Below, one piece after another: positions 51,792 to 61,014 of a stretch of 64,000 nucleotides of DNA. Below the pieces are notes generated by a model. It saw nothing but the letters and a program-made list of their open reading frames with translations. It had not been told where the DNA came from and made no database searches. The translations under genes were made by a program, and so were the position numbers. Location of the stretch: positions 2,770,001 through 2,834,000 of the forward strand of contig NZ_PEEX01000001.1 of NCBI RefSeq assembly GCF_002754245.1, written 5' to 3'. The DNA is from Chryseobacterium sp. 52. Its GTDB lineage: Bacteria > Bacteroidota > Bacteroidia > Flavobacteriales > Weeksellaceae. Numbering within the stretch: position 1 is the first letter of the stretch; every line of letters starts with the position of its first letter.

Positions 51792-52865
51792 TTAATGATA
51801 CTTCAGTTTCATCTCCGGTTTGATCTTCAGAAGTGTCTCGTAGATCAGTTTGATTACGTTACCTACGTCTTCTTTAGAAACCATTTCTACCGTTGTATGC
51901 ATGTAGCGCAAAGGTAGGGAAATTAATGCACTCGGTACGCCGCCATTGGAGTGGGCGAATGCATCAGTGTCTGTTCCTGTAGCTCTGCTTGCTGCAGCTC
52001 TTTGATAAGGGATTTTTTTAGTTTTTGCAGTGTCTATGATCAGTTCTCTGATTGTATGATGAATGCTTGGAGCAAAGAAAACTACAGGTCCGTCACCACA
52101 TTTCTGATCACCCTCTTTCTTCTTTTCAATCATTGGAGTTGTGGTGTCATGGGTAACATCTGTTACAATGGCGATATTGGGTTTGATGGTGTCAGCAATC
52201 ATATCGGCACCATATAAACCTACTTCTTCCTGTACAGAATTCGTGATATACAACCCGAAAGGAATTGTTTTTTTATTTTCTTTTAAAAGTCTTGCTACTT
52301 CCGCGATCATAAAGCCTCCGATTCTGTTATCTAATGCTCTGCAGACAAAATATCGGTCATTCATTTCAAAGAATTCATCCGGGTAGGTGATCATGCATCC
52401 TACATAAATTCCCATTTCCTCAACTTCTTTCTTTGAAATAGCCCCGCAGTCGATGAATATATTCTCAATTTTCGGAGTAGGTTCATTCTGATTGGTTCTG
52501 GTATGAATGGCTGGCCATCCGAATACCCCTTTTACAATTCCGTTTTCACCATGAATATGAACAACTTTTGAAGGAGCAATAGTCTGATCTGAACCTCCGT
52601 TTCTGATTACATAAATCAATCCGTCATCCGTGATGTAATTAACGTACCATGAGATTTCATCAGCATGAGCTTCAATCACTACTTTAAATTCCGCCTCCGG
52701 ATTAATTATGCCATAGCAGGTTCCATAATGATCTACTTCTATTTTGTCTACGTAAGGTCTGATGTAGTCCATCCAGATCTCCTGTCCCTTGTGTTCGTAA
52801 CCTGTTGGAGAAGAGATGTTTAAATATTTCTCTAAAAATTTCAAAGATTTCTTTTCAAATTTCAT
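51792..52865 (-). CDS. M42-family metallo-aminopeptidase
   Basis: 357 aa from MKFEKKSLKFLEKYLNISSPTGYE; a 49-codon upstream extension overlaps the divergent gene and is dropped. Di-metal ligands: VIEAHADEISWYV (H-x-D), DDRYFV…RALDNRIGG (Asp bridge), QEEVGLYGAD (Glu pair) and VTDVTHDTTTP, SRATGTDTDAFAHSNGG. Deblocking or glutamyl aminopeptidase activity is typical, cytoplasmic. Divergent from the DUF4294 gene. Confidence 0.92.
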   Translation of the reverse strand: MKFEKKSLKFLEKYLNISSPTGYEHKGQEIWMDYIRPYVDKIEVDHYGTCYGIINPEAEFKVVIEAHADEISWYVNYITDDGLIYVIRNGGSDQTIAPSKVVHIHGENGIVKGVFGWPAIHTRTNQNEPTPKIENIFIDCGAISKKEVEEMGIYVGCMITYPDEFFEMNDRYFVCRALDNRIGGFMIAEVARLLKENKKTIPFGLYITNSVQEEVGLYGADMIADTIKPNIAIVTDVTHDTTTPMIEKKKEGDQKCGDGPVVFFAPSIHHTIRELIIDTAKTKKIPYQRAAASRATGTDTDAFAHSNGGVPSALISLPLRYMHTTVEMVSKEDVGNVIKLIYETLLKIKPEMKLKYH

Positions 52866-52916
52866 AAAAAGGAATGATTTTTGCGTGTAATTTTTGTTAT
52901 TATAAGTGTAAAAATA

Positions 52917-53621
52917 ATGAATTTTAGTAAGATTGTCTGTCTTTTTATCTTCTTTTTTGGAGTCAGTGTTTTTGGTCAGAAGGATTCTATCGTTGCAAAA
53001 CCCCTCAATCAATATCCTGCTGAATCTTTAAAAACAGATGAGTTCGGTAATAAATATTATTATGACGAGCGTCAGAAGATGAAGGTTTATGAAATTAACG
53101 GCGAGCCTGTAGTAGTGCTGGATGAGCTGGTTCTGGTAAATAAACCCAGGTTTAATAACCAGTTGGATAAAAATTACTACTATTTCCTTAATAAAAAGCT
53201 GAACAGAGTCTATCCGCTGTTTGTCACTGCACTTCAGCAGTACAGGGATATTCAGACTGATATGACAGATATGGACAGCAAAGCCAAAAGGAAGTTTGTC
53301 AAAGAAAGACAGAATATGCTTGCTGATCAGTATGAAAAACAGCTGAGAGATCTTACAACAACAGAAGGGCAGGTTTTTGCCAAGCTGATGAACAGAGCAA
53401 CCGGGAAAAACGTCTATGAGATCATTAAAGAAATGAGAGGGGGATGGAGTGCTTTCTGGTGGAATGTAAAAGGGAAGATGGCGGATATTGATCTGAAAGA
53501 CCAATACAACCCACACAAGAACAGAACAGATGAGTTTATAGAATCTTTGCTTCAATCCAATTGGAATTCCGGCTATTTACAGCCTTATCCAGGAGCTTCC
53601 GATTTTAAAGCCCGAAAATAA
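52917..53621 (+). CDS. DUF4294-family exported protein
   Basis: 234 aa from MNFSKIVCLFIFFFGVSVFGQ (signal). VYEINGEPVVVLDELVLVNKPRF, KNYYYFLNKKLNRVYPLFVTALQQYRDIQTDMTDMDSK, LMNRATGKNVYEIIKEMRGGWSAFWWN are the DUF4294 signature. Widespread single gene in flavobacteria, function unknown; often next to the M42 peptidase, as here. Upstream start at 52881 rejected because it overlaps the neighbour's promoter. Confidence 0.88.
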   Translation: MNFSKIVCLFIFFFGVSVFGQKDSIVAKPLNQYPAESLKTDEFGNKYYYDERQKMKVYEINGEPVVVLDELVLVNKPRFNNQLDKNYYYFLNKKLNRVYPLFVTALQQYRDIQTDMTDMDSKAKRKFVKERQNMLADQYEKQLRDLTTTEGQVFAKLMNRATGKNVYEIIKEMRGGWSAFWWNVKGKMADIDLKDQYNPHKNRTDEFIESLLQSNWNSGYLQPYPGASDFKARK

Positions 53622-53626
53622 ATATA

Positions 53627-53655
53627 AAATTCCTGTAATTAATTTACAGGAATTT
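53627..53655 (+). terminator. Bidirectional terminator
   Basis: AAATTCCTGTAA pairs with TTACAGGAATTT, then TTCTTTT. Overlaps the stop of the convergent NUDIX gene. Confidence 0.75.
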
Positions 53656-54060
53656 TTCTTTTAATTTATCGAAGACAATTCTATCTATAGGAAGAGGAAA
53701 AGGATTATCCGGTCTGTCGATATCCATCCATTCTGTTTTTTCAATACATGGATCAAGGATAAGGAAATCTTCCTCGGTAGTAATGTTTACTATATAATAT
53801 ATGGTAAGCAACTGTTCGTTTTCTCTGAAGCGCGAAACCAGGAAGTCTTCCTGTGTATAAAAATGTTCCACAATCTCTATCTTTACATTCAGCTCTTCAT
53901 CAAATTCGCGGTGAAGACATTCCAGAAGCCCTTCACCGAATTCCAGACCTCCTCCGGGAAATTTTATTAAGGGTTCGCCGGCATACTCTTCAAACAGAGT
54001 CAGTACCTTTTTATCTTTTACAGCACACGCATATACCCTGATGTTGATTTTATCAATCAT
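53644..54060 (-). CDS. NUDIX hydrolase
   Basis: 138 aa. The Nudix box GGGLEFGEGLLECLHREFDEELNVKI is complete (G…REFDEEL). Hydrolyses nucleoside diphosphates linked to X; substrate unknown. The rest is a short beta-barrel. Confidence 0.9.
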   Translation of the reverse strand: MIDKINIRVYACAVKDKKVLTLFEEYAGEPLIKFPGGGLEFGEGLLECLHREFDEELNVKIEIVEHFYTQEDFLVSRFRENEQLLTIYYIVNITTEEDFLILDPCIEKTEWMDIDRPDNPFPLPIDRIVFDKLKEKFL

Positions 54061-54162
54061 ATATAATATTTTGTATAGCTAAAATAAGGAAATAAGTGGA
54101 AAAGGCAAAAACCTAACTGGCTTTTAATGATCAGTTGATTGTCCTTTTCAGGTTTCTAATAT

Positions 54163-54846
54163 TTACTCACTTTCCTGTTTAACAGCATTAATCATTTCTC
54201 TCTTTCCGGGAGGACCCTGCTTTTTCTCTACTTTAAAATGAAGCTCCTGAAGAATCCGCCTAACGCTACCTTTAGAAGAGTAGGTTGTTAATAATCCGTT
54301 AACGGACATTTTGTCGGAAACCATTTCAAATAGCGGTTTTTCCCATAAGTCAGGTTGTACTCTTGCTCCGAAGCAGTCGTAATAAACAAGGTTGATTTTT
54401 GGTAAGTCTATGGTTTTCAGGTCAAAAAAGTCGCATTCAATCTTTTTTAAGTTAAAGCCTGTAACGATTTCAGACGATTTCCCCCAGTCTGCCTGATGAA
54501 TTTTCTGATAAATATTTTTAAATTCTGGGTTATCAAAATGCTCAAAGTAGGCCAGATCATTAATTTCAGATTCATTTATGGGGTATTTTTCAAGCGAAAA
54601 ATAGTTGATGACATGATTTTTGTCAGTTTTTAAATATTCATTAATTGTCACCAAAACATTCAAACCTGTTCCAAAACCGAGTTCTAAAATATTAATTTCA
54701 CAATCATTAAGTTGATTTAATCCATTTTTAATAAACACATGTTCTGCTTCCTGGAGCGCCCCATGATGAGAATGGTAGTTTTCATTTAAATCATTGATAA
54801 ACAATGTTTTACTTCCGTCGTTTGTGGTCTTAATCTCTCTTTTCAA
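54163..54846 (-). CDS. mnmD: tRNA 5-methylaminomethyl-2-thiouridine methyltransferase, MnmD-type
   Basis: 227 aa, methyltransferase half only (the bifunctional MnmC of E. coli has an oxidase as well). NDLNENYHSHHGALQEAEHVFIKNGL, ILELGFGTGLNVLVTI (SAM site) and VYYDCFGARVQPDLWEKPLFE. Performs the last methylation at tRNA U34 wobble position. Confidence 0.9.
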   Translation of the reverse strand: MKREIKTTNDGSKTLFINDLNENYHSHHGALQEAEHVFIKNGLNQLNDCEINILELGFGTGLNVLVTINEYLKTDKNHVINYFSLEKYPINESEINDLAYFEHFDNPEFKNIYQKIHQADWGKSSEIVTGFNLKKIECDFFDLKTIDLPKINLVYYDCFGARVQPDLWEKPLFEMVSDKMSVNGLLTTYSSKGSVRRILQELHFKVEKKQGPPGKREMINAVKQESE

Positions 54847-54898
54847 GCTATTTTTTTGTCAAATTTACTCCAAAATTTTTATATTTAGAAAATTATGT

Positions 54899-54906
54899 TA
54901 AATTTG
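54899..54906 (+). promoter_or_regulatory. TAnnTTTG box of ilvE
   Basis: TAAATTTG, 25 nt before the ATG at 54932. Confidence 0.6.
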
Positions 54907-54931
54907 TAGAACATCGTAAAAATTTTTAAAA

Positions 54932-56005
54932 ATGATAATTCAAAAAACTGAAAACTCCAGACTTTCGGAATTCGATCCGAACAATTTTTCATTTGGAAGT
55001 ACTTTTATTGACCATATGGTGATATGTGAGTATGAAAATGGAAAATGGGGTGATGTAAAATTGGTTCCTTATGGTCCTATACCATTTACACCAGCCATGA
55101 TGGGTGTAAACTACGGACAAGCTTGTTTTGAAGGTATGAAAGCTTATAAAGACAAAGACGGGCAGGTTTTCCTTTTCAGGCCAGAAAAGAATTTTGAGCG
55201 TATCAACAAATCAGCGACTCGTCTGGCTATGCCTGAAGTAACTGAGGAAATGTTTTTAGACGGATTAAAAGCATTGGTGGACGTAGACAGAAACTGGATT
55301 CCACAGGGGGAAGGAATGTCATTATATATAAGACCATTGATTTTTGCTACGGAGGAAGCTTTGAAAGCAAGAGTTGCCAATAAATATATGTTTGCTATCG
55401 TTGCTACACCAGCGAAAAGTTATTATTCAGAACCGGTTTCTGTAAAAATTTCAGATCATTATTCAAGAGCTGCCAACGGAGGAGTAGGTTCAGCAAAAGC
55501 AGCAGGTAACTATGCCGCTTCTTTCTATCCTACACAGCTTGCTATCGAAGAAGGATACGAGCAGATTATCTGGACGGATGATGCTACTCACGAATATTTT
55601 GAAGAAAGTGGAACAATGAACGTATTCGTAAGAATTAACGATACGATCTATACGCCACCTACCTCTGAAAAAATCCTTGACGGAGTAACAAGAGACAGCT
55701 TCATCCAACTTGCCAAGAAAAGAGGAATTGAAGTAAAAATAGAGCCTGTAGCAGTGAAAACTGTTGTGGAAGCTCAGAAAAACGGAACGTTGAAAGAAGT
55801 TTGGGGAGTAGGAACAGCAGTAGTAACTACTGTATTCCAGGCTTTAGGATATGAGGGCGTAAAACTTGAACTTCCAAGATTGTCAGATGAGGAAAGCTAT
55901 GCAGCTATCCTTAAAAAAGACCTGACAGATCTTCAGAACAATCTGAGTGAAGATTCTTTCGGATGGAGAGTAGTTGTTGAAAAAGACGTTTTGGAAACTG
56001 TTTAA
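54932..56005 (+). CDS. ilvE: Branched-chain amino acid aminotransferase
   Basis: 357 aa, fold-type IV PLP enzyme: YGQACFEGMKAYKDKDGQVFLFRPEKNFERINKSA, GSAKAAGNYAASF (PLP-Lys region), EYFEESGTMNVFVRI, and GVTRDSFIQLAKKRG. Last step of Leu/Ile/Val synthesis. Single gene. Confidence 0.95.
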   Translation: MIIQKTENSRLSEFDPNNFSFGSTFIDHMVICEYENGKWGDVKLVPYGPIPFTPAMMGVNYGQACFEGMKAYKDKDGQVFLFRPEKNFERINKSATRLAMPEVTEEMFLDGLKALVDVDRNWIPQGEGMSLYIRPLIFATEEALKARVANKYMFAIVATPAKSYYSEPVSVKISDHYSRAANGGVGSAKAAGNYAASFYPTQLAIEEGYEQIIWTDDATHEYFEESGTMNVFVRINDTIYTPPTSEKILDGVTRDSFIQLAKKRGIEVKIEPVAVKTVVEAQKNGTLKEVWGVGTAVVTTVFQALGYEGVKLELPRLSDEESYAAILKKDLTDLQNNLSEDSFGWRVVVEKDVLETV

Positions 56006-56032
56006 TTTAAACATTATTTGATTCAATAATAG

Positions 56033-56059
56033 AACCGGCAGAAATTTATTCTGCCGGTT
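56033..56059 (+). terminator. Terminator of ilvE
   Basis: AACCGGCAG pairs with CTGCCGGTT, then T7. Confidence 0.8.
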
Positions 56060-56110
56060 TTTTTATTTTCTCGCGAAATATTGGTAATTTTTCAGAAAAT
56101 TTAGAATAGT

Positions 56111-57388
56111 ATGCAATTTGTAAAGTTCAGATTACCTCTTGGTCTGCTTTCTCTGATCAGCGTTTTAGCTGTTTCATCATGTAGTAAGGATGATGATGTA
56201 GAGCAGGCGGGAAATGATGCAGCCACAATAACGGTAGAAAATGTGATTGAAAGTAAGGCTCTCACCCAGTCCGGGACTTTCCAGAATGCAGGATCGTCGC
56301 CTCTCATTAATCCGGGAGAAACGGCGTCTTTTACATTTTATGCAGGAAAAGGGCAGGCGATAAGCTTTGCTGCCATGTATGGAAATAGCTATGATCTTTT
56401 TTTTGCTCCCGCCAATCCGGGGATAAAACTATATCAGGATAACGGAGACCCGGTAACCGGAAATGTGTCTTCACAGATCAGGCTCTGGGATAACGGAACA
56501 CGTATCAATCAAACTACTGGTCCTCTTGTTCCTCCGGGTGTAGCAGAAAACCCTGTAAAGAATGTTTCTGAAATTGCATTAGGTGTTCCTGCTTCACAAC
56601 TGCTGAAAGCTGAACTGACTCATGAAGGAGGAACCAAGTTCACTTTAAAATTAACCAATACTTCCGGTGGTACAGCCAATGAAACACCTATCAGCGCAGG
56701 GGTATGGGCCGTTTCACAGAGTTCAGGATCGGTACTTTTAAAAGAAGATCCTATCTTTAGTCCGGGAAAACCATCAGCCAACGGACTGACAGATCTCGCT
56801 GAAACCGGAAAAACAACAACTTTAACCCAGTATCTTACCGGCATTACAGGCCCAAATTCTCCTTTTTCACCTGTTTTGGTGGTTGTATACAGTGGTAATG
56901 ATAATCCCATTTTTAAAACAGGGGAAAATGACCGCGGACAGGGATTAAAAGAACTTGCTCAACAGGGGAATGCAGATATTCTGGCCAATTTTCTTAAAAC
57001 TCAATCAGGCGTAAAACAGGTATATGTGCTTAAAGATCCGGTAACAAATAGCTTACAGCCCAGAATAAACGGAAACAACGGTGGTAAAGCTTCACAGGCT
57101 ATCTCTGCACGTAAAGGAGACCGTATTGCGATTGCAACGATGTACGGACAGTCCAATGACTGGTTTGCAGCGACTACCAATAATGGGGTAGATGCCGGAA
57201 CAAGAGGTGATATTTCCTCAATTATGGGTCTCTTTGACAATGGAACTCTGGAGAGTTCTTTTCCGGGAGCACATATCGGATCTAAGCCGGCGCAGGCTGA
57301 AAGCCAGCCGGTACAGCAACTTGCTAATCCTAATCAGTTCAATACGCTTCCTTCACTGCCACAGATGATCAAAGTAACGATTCAGTAG
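56111..57388 (+). CDS. Spondin-domain lipoprotein, two repeats
   Basis: 425 aa with lipobox AVSSCSKDDD. Two Spondin_N-like units: residues ~40-200 (ISFAAMYGNSYDLFFAP…IRLWDNGTRIN) and ~215-420 (IAIATMYGQSNDWFAATTNNG…MGLFDNGTLESS). The MYGxSxD and DNGT pattern repeats in each. Eukaryotic spondin domains mediate adhesion; bacterial copies are of unknown function and sit on the surface. Terminator at 57412. Confidence 0.88.
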   Translation: MQFVKFRLPLGLLSLISVLAVSSCSKDDDVEQAGNDAATITVENVIESKALTQSGTFQNAGSSPLINPGETASFTFYAGKGQAISFAAMYGNSYDLFFAPANPGIKLYQDNGDPVTGNVSSQIRLWDNGTRINQTTGPLVPPGVAENPVKNVSEIALGVPASQLLKAELTHEGGTKFTLKLTNTSGGTANETPISAGVWAVSQSSGSVLLKEDPIFSPGKPSANGLTDLAETGKTTTLTQYLTGITGPNSPFSPVLVVVYSGNDNPIFKTGENDRGQGLKELAQQGNADILANFLKTQSGVKQVYVLKDPVTNSLQPRINGNNGGKASQAISARKGDRIAIATMYGQSNDWFAATTNNGVDAGTRGDISSIMGLFDNGTLESSFPGAHIGSKPAQAESQPVQQLANPNQFNTLPSLPQMIKVTIQ

Positions 57389-57411
57389 TATTTTTAATAT
57401 AAATAAATATA

Positions 57412-57437
57412 AAATCACCTCGTCACGGGGTGATTTT
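57412..57437 (+). terminator. Terminator of the spondin gene
   Basis: AAATCACC pairs with GGTGATTT, then TTTGTTTTT. Confidence 0.7.
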
Positions 57438-57526
57438 TGTTTTTATATAAATACAATGACAATAGATTTTACAGGTTAATTTTAGCCCATAAAAAAGGTT
57501 TTGTCTATAAGAAATGGAGCTCATTT

Positions 57527-57640
57527 TTTTAACCACAAAAGTCACAAAAGTTTTTGAACACTTAAGTTAAAATTAATGCGTGGTAAAAGAGCACTTAAGT
57601 TCTTTGAAAATCTTTGATTTTCATCTTACGTGAACACTTT
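57527..57640. repeat. Flavobacterial-type intergenic repeat
   Basis: Contains two copies of CACTTAAGTT (57560s and 57590s) plus AACCACAAAAGTCACAAAAG and a hairpin GAAAATC/GATTTTC. This layout resembles an interspersed repeat I associate with Chryseobacterium intergenic DNA; recognised from memory. The open frame over 57614-57814 has no gene-like character. Confidence 0.45.
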
Positions 57641-57866
57641 ATTTTCAGGATTGTAAAGCTTTTGAAACTGATGTTTTGTGAAGTGCTGGGAATCCATCAA
57701 ATCTTTTGTAACTTTTTTAATAAAAGCGCTGTTGCATCTGAAAAATATGCGGAAATTATTTTCCTCTTGCATTATTTATTTCCTCATCTTTTTATAATAA
57801 TAGAAATTTATTAAAGGTACTGGCTAGATATTATGTAATACGACAGGTTCTGTCGCTGCTGCATGA

Positions 57867-57874
57867 TACTTTTG
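57867..57874 (+). promoter_or_regulatory. TAnnTTTG box of the JAMM-like lipoprotein gene
   Basis: TACTTTTG. Leaves a ~175-nt leader, with an 8-codon ATG…TAA mini-ORF near 57912, before the start at 58055. Confidence 0.5.
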
Positions 57875-58054
57875 TGTGACAAAGCAACCGGAACAACTTT
57901 AAACAAATTATTATGAAAACATCTAACCGCTCCGGGTAAAAGCTACCTGTAAAATCAAAGTCCATAGGATAAATTTCTTGAGCTTTATTTAACATCACCT
58001 CAGCGTGATATTCAAAGTTTAATTATATTTAACGCCTAAAAAAACAAACAAACA

Positions 58055-59650
58055 ATGAGAAAAAAAATATTATTCAGGTATTCCCTGATAGTGTTTATAT
58101 TGGCATTATTCAATTCCTGCCGAACAGAAGATGAACTGAATAGCCAAAAAAGAGAAACAGGGAACATACAGTACGGAATATCTAAACAAGTTTTCTTAGA
58201 ATCGAAATTTAGTACAATCCTCAATTCAGGAAAAATAAATAATGCTAAAGGATCAACGAGCGGTCTTTCCGCAGAAGAACTTTCTGAAAGGCTTGATCTG
58301 GAAAAAGCTCACATATCTTTGTATGAAGGGGAAGAAATACTTCATGCTCCGGTAAGAGTTTTTGGGACCTATAAAAGATCTTTACTTTCTATAAGTAGAA
58401 ATCAGAGCTCACAGGTTTATCTCCTTACTTATCCTGATCCTTCCGATTACAAACTTTTCTACATTACGAATCTTAAAAATGAACTTCTGAAAGAAGTGAG
58501 AATAGGTGATGATGGTAAAGAAATTGTACTGGGAAGTCTAAATAAATCATCTGTTGCGGCAAAGGGCGGAGATGCATGTACAGAGACTATTTATGTAAGC
58601 TGCAGCTCAGGCCAGCATAGCTATGCATCAGGAAATGCAGGACAGTGTGAATTCTGGCACAATCTTTCAGCAGGAACCCCACCTACACTCTTTACGGTTA
58701 ATACTTCCTGTGGAGAAACACCTTCTCCCGGCGGTGGAGGTGGTGGAGATCCAATTACAAATCCGGGAGGTCCCAGGGGTGGGGGAACTTCTCCTGTAGG
58801 GGGTGGTGGACCCCCTAAACATAACTTTACTCCATCAGATTGTGTACAGGGTATTGACTGTTCAAACTGTAATCTTCCAGGAGATACAAATAATGATTGT
58901 GTCCTTAGCTATGATGAAGTGCAGGCTCTATATAACCCTTGTGTAAAAGCCAGTCAGGCTAATGCGAAGGCTAAAATTATTCTTGAACAAACTAAAATTA
59001 AAAATAAAACTACCGAAGCCACTGCAACTTTGTCAACAGATACGGTAGAAAAAGGATTCAACTTTGGAACCGACGCTACAGGAGCCTATACGGCAGGAAA
59101 TGTAAAAACAGGGATTAATAATTCGAATATTCAGTTACCACCTACTGATCCTGATTTTACTGTGACAGGGAGTGTACATACCCATAATTCAATCGGTTTT
59201 GATTCTTTCTCCCCAGCGGATCTGTATGCATTTCATACCGCAAATAACGTTAATGCAAATTTCAGCACTATATTTGTATTTGGGTCAACCGGAGCAGTAT
59301 ATAATCTGTCTATTACTGATCTTCCAAAATTTCAGGAGTTTTTAGCTAATTATCCTATTGCTATTTATTTAAATACAACCAATGGAGATTGGAAGAATGG
59401 CAGTTCTATTAGGGTAGATATAGAAAATGTTATACAAAAGTTTGTAGATCAGGGAAAAACATGGGATGAAGCTTATGCTCTGGCCAACGCTTTTGTTTTA
59501 AACAAATATAATATGGGAGTGGCTATAGCAAAGAGACAATCCAACGGAACCTTTAAAACTTTATTTGTGGAAGAAAAGAAAAACTCTTTTGATCCGGAAA
59601 AAACAAATTATGAACAAACTGATAACTGTAATTTAAAAAGAAACTTATGA
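58055..59650 (+). CDS. Secreted lipoprotein with EF-hand-like loop and JAMM-like C-terminal domain
   Basis: 531 aa. Lipoprotein signal (LALFNSCRTEDE). Mid-part has a Gly/Pro-rich low-complexity stretch (GGGGGGD, GGPRGGGTSPVGGGGPP) near ~225-255, then a calcium-loop-like GDTNNDCVLSYDEV near ~275. C-terminal ~150 residues resemble a JAB1/MPN metalloprotease: GSVHTHNSIGFDSFSPADLYAF has HxH…S..D close to the JAMM HxHx(7)Sx2D, one residue longer. Similar domains end many Bacteroidota surface toxin-like proteins. Whether it is an enzyme is unproven. The next gene overlaps its stop by 4 nt. Confidence 0.75.
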   Translation: MRKKILFRYSLIVFILALFNSCRTEDELNSQKRETGNIQYGISKQVFLESKFSTILNSGKINNAKGSTSGLSAEELSERLDLEKAHISLYEGEEILHAPVRVFGTYKRSLLSISRNQSSQVYLLTYPDPSDYKLFYITNLKNELLKEVRIGDDGKEIVLGSLNKSSVAAKGGDACTETIYVSCSSGQHSYASGNAGQCEFWHNLSAGTPPTLFTVNTSCGETPSPGGGGGGDPITNPGGPRGGGTSPVGGGGPPKHNFTPSDCVQGIDCSNCNLPGDTNNDCVLSYDEVQALYNPCVKASQANAKAKIILEQTKIKNKTTEATATLSTDTVEKGFNFGTDATGAYTAGNVKTGINNSNIQLPPTDPDFTVTGSVHTHNSIGFDSFSPADLYAFHTANNVNANFSTIFVFGSTGAVYNLSITDLPKFQEFLANYPIAIYLNTTNGDWKNGSSIRVDIENVIQKFVDQGKTWDEAYALANAFVLNKYNMGVAIAKRQSNGTFKTLFVEEKKNSFDPEKTNYEQTDNCNLKRNL

Positions 59651-60057
59651 AAAAATTATTAAAAATTATTCCTGTATTTATTTTAATCATAGTGAGTAAT
59701 AAAGCTTATGCACAATTAGATACATTAAATTATTTAAAACAATTTGAAGCAAATAAAGCGCAGTATATAGGACAGTCTTTTTCTAAGCTCCTTCAAGATA
59801 TGACACAAATACAGCCGAAAACAGTATGGTTTGATTATAATATCGAGAATAAGACAATTGTCAAAGGTTCAATTTTTAAATTTTGTGAAAAAGAATATGG
59901 TTTTAAAAATGCGATTGCTATGAAAATTACTTGGGAAACGGGGATTCCTTCTTATGATGTAAAGTACTATTATAATAAGAACCATTTTTATTTTACGGAT
60001 GAAGAAAGATTATTTTATGGAAATAAAATAGTAAAAGACATTATGGTTTACAGGTGA
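59647..60057 (+). CDS. Small exported protein, partner of the JAMM-like lipoprotein
   Basis: 136 aa with signal peptide (…VSNKAYAQ). The remainder is short beta/alpha with no recognised motif (FWETGIPSYDVKYYYNKNHFYF-like). The ATGA overlap with the 531-aa gene indicates translational coupling, so a partner, chaperone or immunity-type role is plausible but unproven. Confidence 0.75.
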   Translation: MKKLLKIIPVFILIIVSNKAYAQLDTLNYLKQFEANKAQYIGQSFSKLLQDMTQIQPKTVWFDYNIENKTIVKGSIFKFCEKEYGFKNAIAMKITWETGIPSYDVKYYYNKNHFYFTDEERLFYGNKIVKDIMVYR

Positions 60058-60499
60058 TATACTAGTTAGTAATTTACCATATTATTTAGCTCCTGCAATT
60101 CTTGTAGAAGTTTTTACTTCAGATAAGATAGGGTATTTAATTTTTAGTGTAACAAAGTTTATTAATAGAATCATCCTTTTTTTTATTATAAAGCTCCACT
60201 TTCAGTATTTTAATATCTTTGAAAGAATGAGGTGTTTAAATTGAAGTTCAAGAAAGTAAAAACATATCTAAAATAAAATATAGATTAATAAATTTTTTAA
60301 CTACATTAAAATGAATAGTTTAAACATTGTTTGTGTAATACCAAAGATAGAGAAAGATCATAAGTACTATTTAATAGGCTTTTAAATCTTTTACATTCCC
60401 TGTAAACAGAAATCAACAGAAATCTTCATCATGATCTGCTAAATTTTTTAAAACCTATTGAAGAATATTTCCCCGAAATGCGTATTTTCGCAAAAGTTT
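60058..60499. other. AT-rich stretch without a gene
   Basis: 442 bp, mostly A and T, no protein-like frame or strong hairpin. The FKBP start at 60500 is preferred over 60458; the upstream extension lacks signal character. Confidence 0.4.
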
Positions 60500-61012
60500 A
60501 TGAAAAAAATACTCTTCATATCAGCGGTAAGTCTGTTAAGCTGCAACCGCAGCGCACCCACGGCACATCCTCCGGTTGGCGGAGTATTGAGCCAGAAAGA
60601 TCTGGATGTTTCCAAGGAAAGGATGAGGAATCTGAATACGATAGAAAGAGGTCAGATTCAGGACTGGATCAGCGGGCAGCCTGTGAAATACTATCCTACA
60701 CAGCTTAATTACTGGGTTACTGTTGAAGGTTTTGATAAGAGAACAAGAAGGGCGGATGATACACCGATTTCTTATTCTTATGATCTTTACGATTTTGATG
60801 AGACCAAGATCTATGACAAACCTTTTGAAAGAAGAGAGGCCAGATTCGGGCATTTTGATGAACTGAAAGCGGTAGAGAATGCTTTGCGTTTTATGCATGA
60901 TGGAGAAGAAGTAACGCTTTTAGTACCCTCTTCACTGGCCTACGGAACCTTTGGAGACGAAAAGAATATAGACAACGATATCCCATTAATCATAAAATTA
61001 AAAGCTCTATAA
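60500..61012 (+). CDS. FKBP-type peptidyl-prolyl isomerase lipoprotein, GldI-like
   Basis: 170 aa, lipobox VSLLSCNRS. Short FKBP-like fold at ~65-168 (YWVTVEGFDKRTRRADDTPISYSYDLYDFDETKIYD…VTLLVPSSLAYGTFGDEKNIDNDIPLIIKLKAL). Similar lipoproteins (GldI) serve gliding and type-9 secretion folding in flavobacteria. Starts 2 nt before the cyclophilin-FKBP gene, same operon. Confidence 0.85.
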   Translation: MKKILFISAVSLLSCNRSAPTAHPPVGGVLSQKDLDVSKERMRNLNTIERGQIQDWISGQPVKYYPTQLNYWVTVEGFDKRTRRADDTPISYSYDLYDFDETKIYDKPFERREARFGHFDELKAVENALRFMHDGEEVTLLVPSSLAYGTFGDEKNIDNDIPLIIKLKAL

Positions 61013-61014
61013 TA

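Noticed and set aside
57614..57814. 66-codon plus-strand frame
   Set aside because: Composition is hydrophobic by chance in AT-rich DNA within a likely repeat; no promoter or ribosome-binding context.
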